DNA of 64,000 nucleotides from Selenomonas sp. AE3005 (GTDB lineage Bacteria; Bacillota; Negativicutes; Selenomonadales; Selenomonadaceae): contig NZ_JMME01000001.1 of NCBI RefSeq assembly GCF_000686945.1, positions 248,001 through 312,000 of the forward strand, given 5' to 3'. The position numbers and the translations under genes are program-made. Under the pieces are notes generated by a model. The model worked only from the letters and a program-made list of their open reading frames with translations. It searched no databases and had not been told where the DNA came from. Below are positions 41,485-50,631 of this stretch, in pieces; within the stretch, counting starts at the first letter, position 1, and every line of letters starts with the position of its first letter.

Positions 41485-41578
41485 AAACATTTCCTTTCTG
41501 ACCATAGTACACAGGCATTATAGGGGAAGGAGAGTATTTTGTCTGTGTTTCGGTCACGATAAAAATTTTTTTATACAA

Positions 41579-41645
41579 TACACACTTTGAGCTTTCAGGG
41601 ATATAAAGATTAGATAGATAAACAAGAACACCTAAATAAGTGTGG
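41579..41645 (+). ncRNA. Candidate conserved leader element, copy 1
   Basis: ACACACTTT-N2-GCTTTC-R-GGGATATAAAGA followed by an A-rich stretch and AAGTGTG recurs at 63079-63142. CACACTT at the 5' side can pair with AAGTGTG at the 3' side and an inner CTTT with AAAG, giving a closed two-stem leader. The region of about 240 bases upstream of the LysM gene contains nothing else I can name. The type is a proposal: it could equally be a protein-binding site or promoter element. Confidence 0.45.
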
Positions 41646-41744
41646 GAATCTGAAAAAATTTAATTTTTTTTGTAATACTTTTTCAGGTGATACGTATATA
41701 TGTTTAAAGGGCATAAGCCTAAGTGGATACAGGAGGACAGGACG

Positions 41745-42044
41745 ATGAGAAAAGTAGTTATGGCAATGATGATGGCGGCCTTTATTATCTGTGCCAGCAA
41801 TATTACCGAGGCAGCTGAACTTGACCATCGTGCCTGGACGGTAGTACATGTATCCTACCAGGTACAGCAGGGGGATACCCTGGAAAGTATTGCCAAGAAG
41901 TACATGCAGAAAAATACCTACGGTGCCCGGGAAGTAAATGAATTCCGTGAGGGGATTCGGGAGCTTAATGAATGGCTTTTGACCAGGGATATCAAACCAG
42001 GGGACATTCTCAGGATAAATTACTGGGAAAAAATAGATAAGTAA
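41745..42044 (+). CDS. Exported LysM-domain protein
   Basis: This 99-aa protein has a signal peptide (residues 1-23, ending T-E-A-A) and a single LysM-like domain: Y-Q-V-Q-Q-G-D-T-L-E-S-I-A-K-K-Y ... I-K-P-G-D-I-L-R-I. LysM binds peptidoglycan glycan chains, so the product should sit on or near the cell wall. The domain carries an insertion of about 15 residues between the first helix and the closing strand. AGGAGG is 8 bases before ATG 41745. The leader 100 bases upstream is shared with the small protein gene at 63.2 kb. Confidence 0.85.
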   Translation: MRKVVMAMMMAAFIICASNITEAAELDHRAWTVVHVSYQVQQGDTLESIAKKYMQKNTYGAREVNEFREGIRELNEWLLTRDIKPGDILRINYWEKIDK

Positions 42045-42074
42045 GGCAATGGGATGGGACTGATTGCTATAGCA

Positions 42075-42122
42075 GAGGCCCTCATAAGTCAGGAAATATA
42101 ATCTGACTTATGGGGGCCTCCA
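42075..42122. terminator. Bidirectional terminator between LysM and YihY genes
   Basis: GAGGCCCTCATAAGTCAG pairs with CTGACTTATGGGGGCCTC around a short A/T loop. It serves both converging genes; T-runs are modest. Confidence 0.8.
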
Positions 42123-42128
42123 TATTGT

Positions 42129-43052
42129 TCAGGAATTATTTTGGGCCTGCATGGCGGCAATTTTGTTCCGGAGTTCCATTTCGTTAAGTGCCATTAAGAA
42201 TTCGATACCGTAAATGATAAAACTGACAATGAATTTAAACCAGACAAACAGGGCAAAGAGACCAAAGAGGGAACCGTAGGCAATGCCCATACTGGGGATA
42301 AGCGTCATACACCAGCCGTAAATACCTGTGGCGGCCAGCCACAAGAAAGTGACCAGCAGCGCAGTGATAAAGGCCTGTCTGAACGGTGGCGTATAAGAAT
42401 GGGGCGCAAAGATATAGAAAAAAGTGAGCCAGACAACGAGTACCACAAAGGGCAGGAAAACGCGCAGGAAATTCCACAGTCCGAGGAAAAAGGCCGGCAG
42501 CTGGCCGTCCTCATTCAGATAGTAGACCAGGGAATTGCCAAAGACAGGCAGCCCCAGAGAGAGAAATATAACCACCATTAAACCAAAGGTAAAGATAATA
42601 CCCTTGGCGTATACCAGGATATTATGGCGGTTATCCCGGGCCATGGCAGCTGTATTGGCATAATCAAGGCTATCGGTGGCGCGTGTCAGTATCACCAGAC
42701 CTTGCACAAAACTGTACAGGGAGAAAAGACCTGTCACCCACATCCACAGGCTGCTGCGGCTGGCCATAATGCGCGTGATATCACTCATAAGCGGCCCGGC
42801 CATACGTTCGGGCAGATAATGGGACGCCATACCGTAAATAGCGTCGACCTGTGAGGCCATGACGAACAGCATCAGGTTTACTGTAAATACCAAAAAAGGC
42901 AGGAAACCCAACAGAAAATAATAGGTAGTACCAGAGGCCATGTCAAACCAGCTGGAAATGCTATGGTAGGCAGTGAACCTTTGGTAGAAAAAATATATGG
43001 TTTCCCAAAGGGGCGTCAGCCGTTTTAAGATGCTGGCTACTAATTTATCCAT
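42129..43052 (-). CDS. YihY/BrkB family membrane protein
   Basis: The 307-aa protein has about six membrane helices and the motifs of the YihY/BrkB (formerly 'ribonuclease BN') family: A-Y-H-S-I-S-S-W-F near residue 28, L-L-G-F-L-P-F-L, and G-I-A-Y-G-S-L-F-G-L-F-A-L-F-V-W-F-K in the last third. Function is not settled; the family is sometimes linked to serum resistance. AGGTGAG precedes the start on the minus strand. It is a single gene with a shared terminator. Confidence 0.88.
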   Translation of the reverse strand: MDKLVASILKRLTPLWETIYFFYQRFTAYHSISSWFDMASGTTYYFLLGFLPFLVFTVNLMLFVMASQVDAIYGMASHYLPERMAGPLMSDITRIMASRSSLWMWVTGLFSLYSFVQGLVILTRATDSLDYANTAAMARDNRHNILVYAKGIIFTFGLMVVIFLSLGLPVFGNSLVYYLNEDGQLPAFFLGLWNFLRVFLPFVVLVVWLTFFYIFAPHSYTPPFRQAFITALLVTFLWLAATGIYGWCMTLIPSMGIAYGSLFGLFALFVWFKFIVSFIIYGIEFLMALNEMELRNKIAAMQAQNNS

Positions 43053-43265
43053 AAATGCTCACCTTATCTATGATTTTACCCGATATATTCTACACGCTGC
43101 GTTTATTTCCTGCGTGCGCCGTATAAATGACAAAAAACACCGTCGCAGGGGGATATTTTGCAGGGTTTAAGACAGCAGCGTAGAAGTTTATATTGTTGCA
43201 GCATAAATATTGCTGCCCAAATTAAGCACGGCCATCAGAAATATTGCCGGGAACAGGAGAACATT

Positions 43266-44144
43266 ATGAAACAATATGCTTGTATAGATATAGGCGGTAC
43301 AGCCATTAAGTACGCAATGCTGACAGAAGAGGGGCAGATTATCACCCAGGGACAGCGGCCGACGAATATCGACACTGACGGCAGCGGTGATATTCCACGC
43401 AAAATAGCTGCGATTGTGCAGAGCCTGCAAGCAGAGTGTGGCCAGGCGGCAGGTGTGGCCGTTTGTTCCCCGGGACTCATTGACGCAGAAAAAGGTGAGG
43501 TTATATTTGCCGGGCCCAATTTTCCCGGTTATAGCGGCATGAAACTGCGTGCAGAAATAGAAAAGTTGACGCATTTGCCATGTACGGTGGAAAATGATGT
43601 AAACGCTGCCGGCCTGGGGGAAAGCTGGCTCGGAGCCGGCAAGGGTACGAAAAGTGCCTTTTGTATCTTTGTGGGAACAGGCATAGGCGGCGCTTTGGTA
43701 CTGGACGGTCATGTTGTTCATGGCGCGGCTGCGGCCGCAGGTGAGATAGGTTTCCTGCCAAGTGACGGCGGCCATCTGGAACGGGTGGCGAGTGTGCCTG
43801 TATTACTTAAACAGACAGGCGCGGCAACGGGAGAGGAAGTTTTTCAGCGGGCGGCCGCAGGCGATGAAAAAGCGCTGGCGGCACTGGATGATATGACGAA
43901 AAAGATTGCCCAAGGCCTGGCCGCCATTTGTTGTGTAGTAAATCCGGAGGTATTGATAATGGGCGGTGCGATAATGGCCCAGCAGGATTATTTTGCCCCG
44001 CGCCTTAATAAGTATTTACAGGAGCTGTTGCCGGCGGCCTTGCTGGCCAATACGCATATTGCCTTTGCCCGGCTCGGGACAGCCGCAGGCTTTACAGGTG
44101 CGCTGCGGTATTTCCTGCAGACAAAGAGAGAAATTTTAGCTTGA
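43266..44144 (+). CDS. ROK-family sugar kinase
   Basis: The 292-aa protein has the ROK pattern: I-D-I-G-G-T-A-I-K-Y phosphate-1 motif, E-N-D-V-N-A-A-G-L-G-E substrate loop with the catalytic Asp, and G-T-G-I-G-G-A-L-V phosphate-2. The usual C-x-C-G-x-x-G-C zinc site after G-E-I-G is missing and reads F-L-P-S-D-G-G-H-L-E, as in some branches of the family. It likely phosphorylates glucose, N-acetylmannosamine or a related sugar. ATG 43266 is preceded by CAGGAG at 6 bases; longer frame starts upstream are not used. Confidence 0.88.
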   Translation: MKQYACIDIGGTAIKYAMLTEEGQIITQGQRPTNIDTDGSGDIPRKIAAIVQSLQAECGQAAGVAVCSPGLIDAEKGEVIFAGPNFPGYSGMKLRAEIEKLTHLPCTVENDVNAAGLGESWLGAGKGTKSAFCIFVGTGIGGALVLDGHVVHGAAAAAGEIGFLPSDGGHLERVASVPVLLKQTGAATGEEVFQRAAAGDEKALAALDDMTKKIAQGLAAICCVVNPEVLIMGGAIMAQQDYFAPRLNKYLQELLPAALLANTHIAFARLGTAAGFTGALRYFLQTKREILA

Positions 44145-44228
44145 AACAGGAATATGCTGCAGTTTTGTGGAAATTATTTGCCATGTGCTTATATCGCAGG
44201 CAGATGACGAAAAGGGAGGATTTCGGTA

Positions 44229-45311
44229 ATGAAAAATAAAAAACTTTGTACGGCTGTTCTGTTAGCAACTTTGAGCCTGGGCTTTATGGCAGATGTACCA
44301 AGCTCTGAGGCCATGTCGCGGGCAGAAATCTCGCAGATTTCCGTGAATAAACAGGGCAGCAACTTCAAGTATTGGAACAAGGAGGCTGCCTCTTATCAGG
44401 CGCTTGTTTCCTATGTTAAAGATGTTACCAACACGAAGAGCAAGAATTTCATTCCCGTGGAAGACCGTATTGCTGTTTATGACATGGACGGGACTTTTAT
44501 ATGTGAGACAGCCCCTTATTATTTTGATGGCATGCTGTTCATTGAACGGGCTGTCAATGACAAGAACTATAAGGCGTCGCCGGCGGACCGGGAGTTTGCC
44601 AAAGGGCTGGAACGGTTTATTCGCAGCAAGGATGCTGGTGACAAACTGGGCAGCAGTGCGCCGCATCAGGCCGCTGTGTTTGAGGGCATGAGCTATCCTG
44701 AGTACACGTCCTATGTCCGGAAATTTATGGAAACGCCGGTGGAGGGCCTGACTAACCTAAAGTGGGGCGAGGCCTTTTACCTGCCGATGGTAGAAACTAT
44801 TCAGTACCTGCAAAATAATGGCTTTCAGGTGTATGTAGTTTCGGGAACTGAGCGGCAGCTGGTGCGCGTTCTCGTTTGTGATGCCCTGCATATTCCCGAA
44901 AATCGAATCATCGGCACCGATATCGAAGTCAAAGCCAACCATCAGGGCGATAAGAATGGACTGGATTATGCCTATAAAAAAGGAGATTCTCTGGTGCGGG
45001 GCAAATTTGTCATCAAGAATCTCCAAATGAACAAAGTGCAATCCATCGTCAGGGAAATAGGTAAGCAGCCGGTGCTGGCCTTTGGTAATTCCAGTGGTGA
45101 TACCAGTATGCTTAACTATACGGTGAACGATAATAAGTACAAGAGTGCGGCCTTCTTCCTGCTGTGTGATGACCTGCAGCGAGAACTGGGGGATAGCAAA
45201 AAAGCGGAAAAATGCAAGAAACTGGCCACGGAAAATGGCTGGGTTTCCGTTTCCATGCGGGACGATTTTAAGACCATTTACGGTGAGAATGTAAAGCGCA
45301 GCGCCAAGTGA
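44229..45311 (+). CDS. Exported HAD-superfamily phosphatase
   Basis: The 360-aa protein starts with a signal peptide (residues 1-28). The HAD motif I is V-Y-D-M-D-G-T-F, motif II V-V-S-G-T-E, and motif III/IV lies near V-L-A-F-G-N-S-S-G-D-T-S-M. The large cap between motifs I and II suggests a C1-capped phosphoserine-phosphatase-like enzyme acting outside the cytoplasm, perhaps scavenging phosphate from organic phosphates. GGGAGG lies 8 bases before ATG 44229. It converges with the pilC-like gene with only 15 bases between. Confidence 0.85.
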   Translation: MKNKKLCTAVLLATLSLGFMADVPSSEAMSRAEISQISVNKQGSNFKYWNKEAASYQALVSYVKDVTNTKSKNFIPVEDRIAVYDMDGTFICETAPYYFDGMLFIERAVNDKNYKASPADREFAKGLERFIRSKDAGDKLGSSAPHQAAVFEGMSYPEYTSYVRKFMETPVEGLTNLKWGEAFYLPMVETIQYLQNNGFQVYVVSGTERQLVRVLVCDALHIPENRIIGTDIEVKANHQGDKNGLDYAYKKGDSLVRGKFVIKNLQMNKVQSIVREIGKQPVLAFGNSSGDTSMLNYTVNDNKYKSAAFFLLCDDLQRELGDSKKAEKCKKLATENGWVSVSMRDDFKTIYGENVKRSAK

Positions 45312-45326
45312 TGTGATGACTTCAGC

Positions 45327-46556
45327 TTACATGGTCAAAGCGTCCATAGTATTTAGCAGCGGCATAATCACCGACAGCACAAAGAAAAATACCAGACCGC
45401 CGACCAGAAAAATGGCAGCAGGTTCAGCTAAAGCCTGCAAGCGTGCAGATTCATTTTCCATCATAACTTTGCAATAGTCAGCACCTTTGGTCAGCATCGT
45501 TTCCAATTTACCGGATTGTTCACCGGCAGCCAGCATTTCCTGCAGGATTGCCGGAAAACTAGGGCATTCTTCCAAGGCAGCTCGCAGCGAGCTGCCTTGT
45601 TGTATTTTTTGACGCACCTGTCCTAATTGCTGGGCCAGGTAGCTATTGTCCAAGGATTTGCCGGCCATTTCCAAAGCCAGCGGCAGTGCTATCCCCTGTT
45701 CGAGCAGGGAGGCTAGTGTCGACAGTGCCAGCATCCAGTCTGTATGCAGGCGTAAACTTCCCAATAAGGGCAGGGCCAGCTGACAGCGTTCATAATACAG
45801 TTTTACCTTTGTAGATTTTCGCAGGGCCAGTATGACGAGCAAGCCTAAAATGACAATGACCAAAGTCATATCTCCGTAATCCCTAAGAAAGGCCGCTGTA
45901 CTTAATAAAATTCTTGTCGGCAGGGGCAATTCCACCTGCAGGTTTTCCAGCATAGCGGCAAAGGCCGGAAGAATCACCAAAGTCATAAAGACCAGCGCGC
46001 CTACAGCTGAACAGGCCAGAATCAGCGGATAGAGCAGGACGGATTTAAGTTTTTCCCGGGCAATGGTGGTCTGTTCCAAATAATCAGCCAGACGAATCAA
46101 TACCGTATCCAGGGTACCGCCGTTTTCACCGGCCTGTACCAAGTGAACAACCTGTGCGGAAAATATTTGCGGATATTTACCTAAGGCCGCTGATAAACTA
46201 TTGCCTTGCATTACGGCCTGATGCAGTTTATTTAGGACCTTAGTACAGCTGTTTTCCCTGCTGGCCGCAGCTAAATTACGCAGTGCCTCATGCAGGGGAA
46301 TCCCGGCCTCTGTCAGGACGGCCAGCTGCCGAAAGAATAGTGCCTGCTGTCCTGTCGTAAAGCCTCCGCCCACAAAACTGATTAAATCCTGTAGATTTTT
46401 GCGTGTGGACGCAGATTTTTCTTCTGCCGCTATCAGATTTGTTACCCATAAACCTTGCTGCCTGATTTGCCGGGCGGCCTCCTGCCGGCTGCCGGCCGCA
46501 ATATTTCCTTGAAAATGCTGGCCGGCACGATTGCAGGCCGTGTATTTATAATTCAT
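45327..46556 (-). CDS. Type IV pilus / type II secretion inner-membrane platform protein (PilC/GspF)
   Basis: The 409-aa protein has the duplicated T2SSF domain and three membrane helices. Signatures are F-F-R-Q-L-A-V-L-T-E-A-G-I-P-L near residue 75, G-E-N-G-G-T-L-D-T-V-L, the second-half copy A-G-E-Q-S-G-K-L-E-T-M-L, and a hydrophobic C-terminal helix. It forms the base on which pilus ATPases act. It overlaps the PilT-like gene by 11 bases, which indicates coupling, and AGGGAG lies 8 bases before its ATG. Confidence 0.92.
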   Translation of the reverse strand: MNYKYTACNRAGQHFQGNIAAGSRQEAARQIRQQGLWVTNLIAAEEKSASTRKNLQDLISFVGGGFTTGQQALFFRQLAVLTEAGIPLHEALRNLAAASRENSCTKVLNKLHQAVMQGNSLSAALGKYPQIFSAQVVHLVQAGENGGTLDTVLIRLADYLEQTTIAREKLKSVLLYPLILACSAVGALVFMTLVILPAFAAMLENLQVELPLPTRILLSTAAFLRDYGDMTLVIVILGLLVILALRKSTKVKLYYERCQLALPLLGSLRLHTDWMLALSTLASLLEQGIALPLALEMAGKSLDNSYLAQQLGQVRQKIQQGSSLRAALEECPSFPAILQEMLAAGEQSGKLETMLTKGADYCKVMMENESARLQALAEPAAIFLVGGLVFFFVLSVIMPLLNTMDALTM

Positions 46557-47589
46557 AACTTTCTCCCTGTTGACGTTCCCAAGTTTCCCGGCTTATCCTG
46601 CCATTTTGCCAAAGGTCCTGCAAAGCCTGGCTGCGTGTCTGCATGCCTTGCTGCAGGTGACTCATCATCACCGCTGACAACTGGCTGTATTTCCCTTGTC
46701 TGATTAAACTGGTGACCGCAGGAACAGACAGCAGCACTTCGTAGAGTGCGGTCCTGCCGCCGTCAGCCGCTGGCAGCAGAGTTTGGGAAATAATCCCTGT
46801 CAAAACCTGGGCGATTAAGGCCCGAGCACTTTCGTGTTCATTACTGGGGAACATTCCTTCCATGCGCAGGATAGTTTCTGCCGCACTGCGGCTATGCAGT
46901 GTTCCGAGCACGAGCATACCTGCTGCGGCGGCAGTCAAAGCCGTTTCCAAGGTTTCCCGGTCACGAATCTCACCGACCAGAATCACGTCAGGCATTTCCC
47001 GTAAGGCACCGCGCAAGGCCTGCGGAAAGGAATAAAAATCACGTCCCCATTCCCGTTGACTGATAAAACATTTGTCAGGCTTAAAAACATATTCGATGGG
47101 GTCCTCTAACGTAACAATATGACAGGCTTTCTCGTGGTTTAGTTCAGCGATAAAAGCTGCCAGCGTTGTCGACTTGCCGGAGCCGGTACGGCCTGTCACC
47201 AATATAAGTCCCTGGTCAGTCTCCTTTATCTTTTGCCAGGCTTTAGGGGCATTAAGTTCCGCAAGGCTGGGAATCCTCTCCGGCAGCAAGCGGCACGCCA
47301 AAGCCGGCCAGCCTTGCTGGTAGTAAGCATGCACCCTGAACCGCCGCCCGTCATAATTCCATGACATGTCAATTTCCCGTTCGCTGGTCAGTTTTTCCCG
47401 TTGATACTCACTCATGATAAAGGCACAAATTTCTGAAAGCACAGATTCGGTCAGCGGGCAGCAGGCGAGTGGCTGCAAGGCTCCCAGGCACCGCATGTAT
47501 GGCCTTTGCCCGACGGTTAAGTGTATATCTGAGGCCGCGCTTATGATAGCCTTGTGAAAAAATTCCTGCCAATTTATTTCGTCACACAT
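46546..47589 (-). CDS. pilT: Twitching-motility ATPase, PilT-like
   Basis: The protein of about 347 aa has PilT order: A-S-D-I-H-L-T-V-G near residue 18, Walker A G-R-T-G-S-G-K-S-T, L-E-D-P-I-E-Y, the Walker B region D-V-I-L-V-G-E-I-R-D-R-E-T, and L-G-T-L-H-S-R-S-A-A-E-T-I. PilT powers pilus retraction. ATG 47589 has AAGGTGA 7 bases upstream; ATG 47595 in frame abuts that site. It is coupled with the platform protein gene. The assembly ATPase lies 7.5 kb away and no pilin or prepilin peptidase is in the window. Confidence 0.9.
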   Translation of the reverse strand: MCDEINWQEFFHKAIISAASDIHLTVGQRPYMRCLGALQPLACCPLTESVLSEICAFIMSEYQREKLTSEREIDMSWNYDGRRFRVHAYYQQGWPALACRLLPERIPSLAELNAPKAWQKIKETDQGLILVTGRTGSGKSTTLAAFIAELNHEKACHIVTLEDPIEYVFKPDKCFISQREWGRDFYSFPQALRGALREMPDVILVGEIRDRETLETALTAAAAGMLVLGTLHSRSAAETILRMEGMFPSNEHESARALIAQVLTGIISQTLLPAADGGRTALYEVLLSVPAVTSLIRQGKYSQLSAVMMSHLQQGMQTRSQALQDLWQNGRISRETWERQQGESYEL

Positions 47590-47826
47590 AGACATTCACC
47601 TTGATATTTTCTAATGTTAAAGTAATTCTTCTACAAACATTCTTAAATACCTGCCATGAAAGTAAGACATTTGTGGCAGGTTAATGCTCAGGGGAAACTG
47701 CCATAGGCGAAATTAAGTCTGCTGAATTGCAGGATTAAACTAATGTAAGGGAGAATTTTCTCTTATATCGAGGCAAGCAAATACGGCGTTATAGGGAAGG
47801 CGCTGTTCCGTTGGGAGGTGCAGATA

Positions 47827-48579
47827 ATGGAGCTTATTCAGTTAATTCTTGCCGCCATAATCCTTGGATTCATTTATAAGAAAATGCTCAGGTGGGGCGG
47901 GGCAGACAGTATTTCGCCAAAGCAGGCTTATATTTCCTTAGGCCTGGGGGTATTGGCTACGATAATTACGTTTATCCTTGCTATTGTCATTGCTATGTCA
48001 ATTGTAGATTTAGGATACAATCTGGCAGATATAGAAAATCAATTTGTAAAGGCGTCAGCGTTGGCTTTCTTTCGTGCCGGTTTCCCGGAGGAACTGGCCA
48101 AACTGCTTATGATAGTCCTGGAAGTTAAACTGTTTAAGCCGGATAACATCTACAAATACATTTTAATCGGTGGCGGTGTGGGCATGGGCTTTACCCTGAA
48201 TGAGGAATTAGTGTACGGCGGTACGCTTATGGGCTTTTGCCGTTTCTTTACCGTAGCTTTCCACATGCTGCTGGGCATATTTATGGCAGAATATATCGGC
48301 AGGGGGCATTTCCATAAAGCAAATGGCGAACCGTACAAATTGCTATACCTTACGGCTTTTCTCGTGCCTGTAGTTATTCATACATTCTATGACGCTTTGA
48401 CCGCCTATAATCCGGCTGTGGAGATAGGCGATATTGATGATGAGGTTGTGGGAATGTGGTTATTGGCAGCCATTGTTTTTGAAATCTGTACCATTATCTG
48501 GCAGGTTGTGTATATCAAACGTATGAAAAAAATTGCCGCCAAGTATGTTAATTATAAATTCAATAGTATTTCGGCATAA
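47827..48579 (+). CDS. PrsW-family intramembrane metalloprotease-like protein
   Basis: The 250-aa protein has about seven membrane helices and the three PrsW motifs: F-P-E-E-L-A-K (Glu-Glu), F-H-M-L-L-G and V-I-H-T-F-Y-D-A-L, plus a F-T-L-N-E-E-L segment. PrsW in Bacillus cuts an anti-sigma factor. ATG 47827 is used because GGAGG lies 8 bases upstream; the in-frame GTG at 47818 falls inside that site. About 230 bases upstream of it hold no gene and no recognised structured RNA. A palindromic terminator follows. Confidence 0.85.
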   Translation: MELIQLILAAIILGFIYKKMLRWGGADSISPKQAYISLGLGVLATIITFILAIVIAMSIVDLGYNLADIENQFVKASALAFFRAGFPEELAKLLMIVLEVKLFKPDNIYKYILIGGGVGMGFTLNEELVYGGTLMGFCRFFTVAFHMLLGIFMAEYIGRGHFHKANGEPYKLLYLTAFLVPVVIHTFYDALTAYNPAVEIGDIDDEVVGMWLLAAIVFEICTIIWQVVYIKRMKKIAAKYVNYKFNSISA

Positions 48580-48580
48580 G

Positions 48581-48606
48581 AAAAGAGCCCCGCGGGGCTC
48601 TTTTTT
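48581..48606. terminator. Bidirectional terminator between prsW-like and nadE
   Basis: The perfect palindrome GAGCCCCGCGGGGCTC is flanked by AAAA and TTTTTT, ending both converging genes. Confidence 0.93.
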
Positions 48607-50509
48607 AGTTCGCTTGCAGCAATTGCTGTTTGAGCTGGCGATATTTTAAAGTGTAATAGGGGCCGTTTTGGGCCTCACGATGGTCAAAGCCATAGGCGCG
48701 GCGGCTGATGGCCAGGATAGGCGGTGCCTGAATGCGCTTGGCCACGGCCATGCCGGTGAACAGATTCCACCAGCGTTCGAGGTCAGCGATAAATTCCTGT
48801 GCTGTGGGGAAATATTTGGCCACGAGGCCCGGGGCACAGCCGAGATTTTCTTCCAATGTGCCGGCTGCATACCATTCCAGAATATCTTCGGGAGCGGCTT
48901 TTTGCCAGCGCTCGATAAAGGAGCGGAAGAGGTAATCGTGATAAGGATATTTTAAGGGGTCGCCCTTGCCCTCGTCTACGTTTTGGGCAGAGGAAAGCTC
49001 GGCGCTCGGAACAATGTCAATAATTCCCTGCGGCACAACTTCGCGTCCGTAAATGACGTCGTTCATGTAATGGGCCAGGTCATACACCTGATATTTCCAC
49101 AGGTCAGCCAAGGCGGCCAGGAAACCTGACTGGTCACCGTACAAGGTGGAGTAGCCGACCGTGGTTTCTGCTTTGTTGGCATTGCAGGTAAAACCGCCGC
49201 CGAAGGCAGCTGCTGCGCCTGCCAGTACCCGGGCACTGCGGTCACGGGCCTGAATATTTTCCGTGACAAAGGAAGAAACCGTGAGGTTTTGGTTTGACAT
49301 GTCAGTAAGATAGGTGATGGGCGTTTCGGAAAGCTGTTTGACAGTATGGTCAACGGATTCCTGAATGGGTATTACTGCATACTGGCAACCCAGATTATCG
49401 GCCAGCTCCTTGCTGAGTCCTTTGGTCGTCGCGGAATTAAAGACGCTGGGCATATTGACAAGCAGCAGGTTTTCCGGGCCGACAACCTTGGCGTATAATG
49501 CCGCGGCAACAGCCGAGTCAATGCCGCCGGAAATGCCAATAACCACCTTTTGCATGTGAATGTTTTCCAGAAAACGGCGGATACCATAGTGCAGGGCGCG
49601 GTAAATATGCGCAATGTCAGATTCCGCAGCCGGTGTTATTTCCGGGATAGATGGCAGCTTATCCAAATCCACAATGGTCAGTTCTTCCTGATAAGTGGTG
49701 CTGGTCAGGCAGACACCGCCTTTGTCGTTGTAGGCGGTGCTGGCACCATCGAAGGTATAGACGGTTTTTCCGTTGTTTTGCAGGCCGATGGCGTTGACAT
49801 AAAACAGGGGAACGCCGGCGTCTTTAGCCTGCTGGCCGAATACCCGATGGCGTTTATCATTTTTTCCGAGCGTATAAGGCGAGGCCGAGATATTGACGAA
49901 CATGTCAATACTGGCTTTTTCCTTTAATATCTGCAGTGGTTCTAAGGCGTAGTTGTCACTCCAGCCGTCTTCGCAAAGCAGACAGCCGATATGATAATTT
50001 TTGCCGCGTACGGTAAGGCTGACCGGGGCGATGAGTTCCGCCGGCGTTCTGCCTTCTTCAATAGCCAGCTGCTGCAGGCTGAAGAAATGCCGGGTATCGT
50101 CAAACTCACGGTAATTAGGCATCAAAGTTTTGATGACATAGGGATAAGACTGGCCTACAGGTGTAAGCAGCTGGCCGTCCTGGGCGGTGAAAAAAGCATT
50201 GTACTTGCGCACACGCCCGTCATTGTTGGTTTTCTCCCAGTCCATGGCGATATTGCCGAACATAACAGTGAGCCCCTGCGAGGCGGCGATTATTTCCTGA
50301 CCGTAATGTTCGCAGTCTGCGAGGAAACTTGTCTGTTCCCAGGTATCACCTAACAGATATCCGGGAATGGCCATTTCCGGGAAAATGATGATATCGGTAT
50401 CCTGTTCCCGGGCCTCGGCAATCATGCGCAGCATGGCAGCGGCATTTTTGTCGGGATGACCGGGGATGACTTCCATTTGCGCCATAGCTATTTTTAACAA
50501 AGCATTCAC
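48605..50509 (-). CDS. nadE: Glutamine-hydrolysing NAD+ synthase
   Basis: The 634-aa enzyme makes NAD+ from deamido-NAD+ using ammonia from glutamine. The N-terminal nitrilase-like glutaminase (residues 1-270) has the Glu of I-I-F-P-E-M-A, the Lys of K-T-L-M-P-N-Y and the Cys of L-L-C-E-D-G-W. The C-terminal synthetase has the pyrophosphatase loop G-I-S-G-G-I-D-S-A-V-A-A-A-L-Y. Length is normal for the two-domain form. TTGGAG sits next to the ATG on the minus strand. It is a single gene. Confidence 0.95.
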   Translation of the reverse strand: MNALLKIAMAQMEVIPGHPDKNAAAMLRMIAEAREQDTDIIIFPEMAIPGYLLGDTWEQTSFLADCEHYGQEIIAASQGLTVMFGNIAMDWEKTNNDGRVRKYNAFFTAQDGQLLTPVGQSYPYVIKTLMPNYREFDDTRHFFSLQQLAIEEGRTPAELIAPVSLTVRGKNYHIGCLLCEDGWSDNYALEPLQILKEKASIDMFVNISASPYTLGKNDKRHRVFGQQAKDAGVPLFYVNAIGLQNNGKTVYTFDGASTAYNDKGGVCLTSTTYQEELTIVDLDKLPSIPEITPAAESDIAHIYRALHYGIRRFLENIHMQKVVIGISGGIDSAVAAALYAKVVGPENLLLVNMPSVFNSATTKGLSKELADNLGCQYAVIPIQESVDHTVKQLSETPITYLTDMSNQNLTVSSFVTENIQARDRSARVLAGAAAAFGGGFTCNANKAETTVGYSTLYGDQSGFLAALADLWKYQVYDLAHYMNDVIYGREVVPQGIIDIVPSAELSSAQNVDEGKGDPLKYPYHDYLFRSFIERWQKAAPEDILEWYAAGTLEENLGCAPGLVAKYFPTAQEFIADLERWWNLFTGMAVAKRIQAPPILAISRRAYGFDHREAQNGPYYTLKYRQLKQQLLQAN

Positions 50510-50631
50510 TCCAATGCAGTATATTTTTGCGTTTATGGTTAAATGATACGCTAGTTGTCAGGGGAAGTCAAACAAAGTGACTTAAGAAAACGGCACTTAC
50601 AGCCGATATAAAAGCAAAGGGGGGGAGAGGT

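Noticed and set aside
41579-41645. c-di-GMP (GEMM) riboswitch identity for the shared leader element
   Set aside because: The conserved GEMM segments were not found, so the element is left unnamed.
43158-43265. N-terminal extension of the ROK kinase gene
   Set aside because: The extra 36 codons lack a ribosome binding site, whereas CAGGAG lies just before ATG 43266, which starts at the conserved domain.
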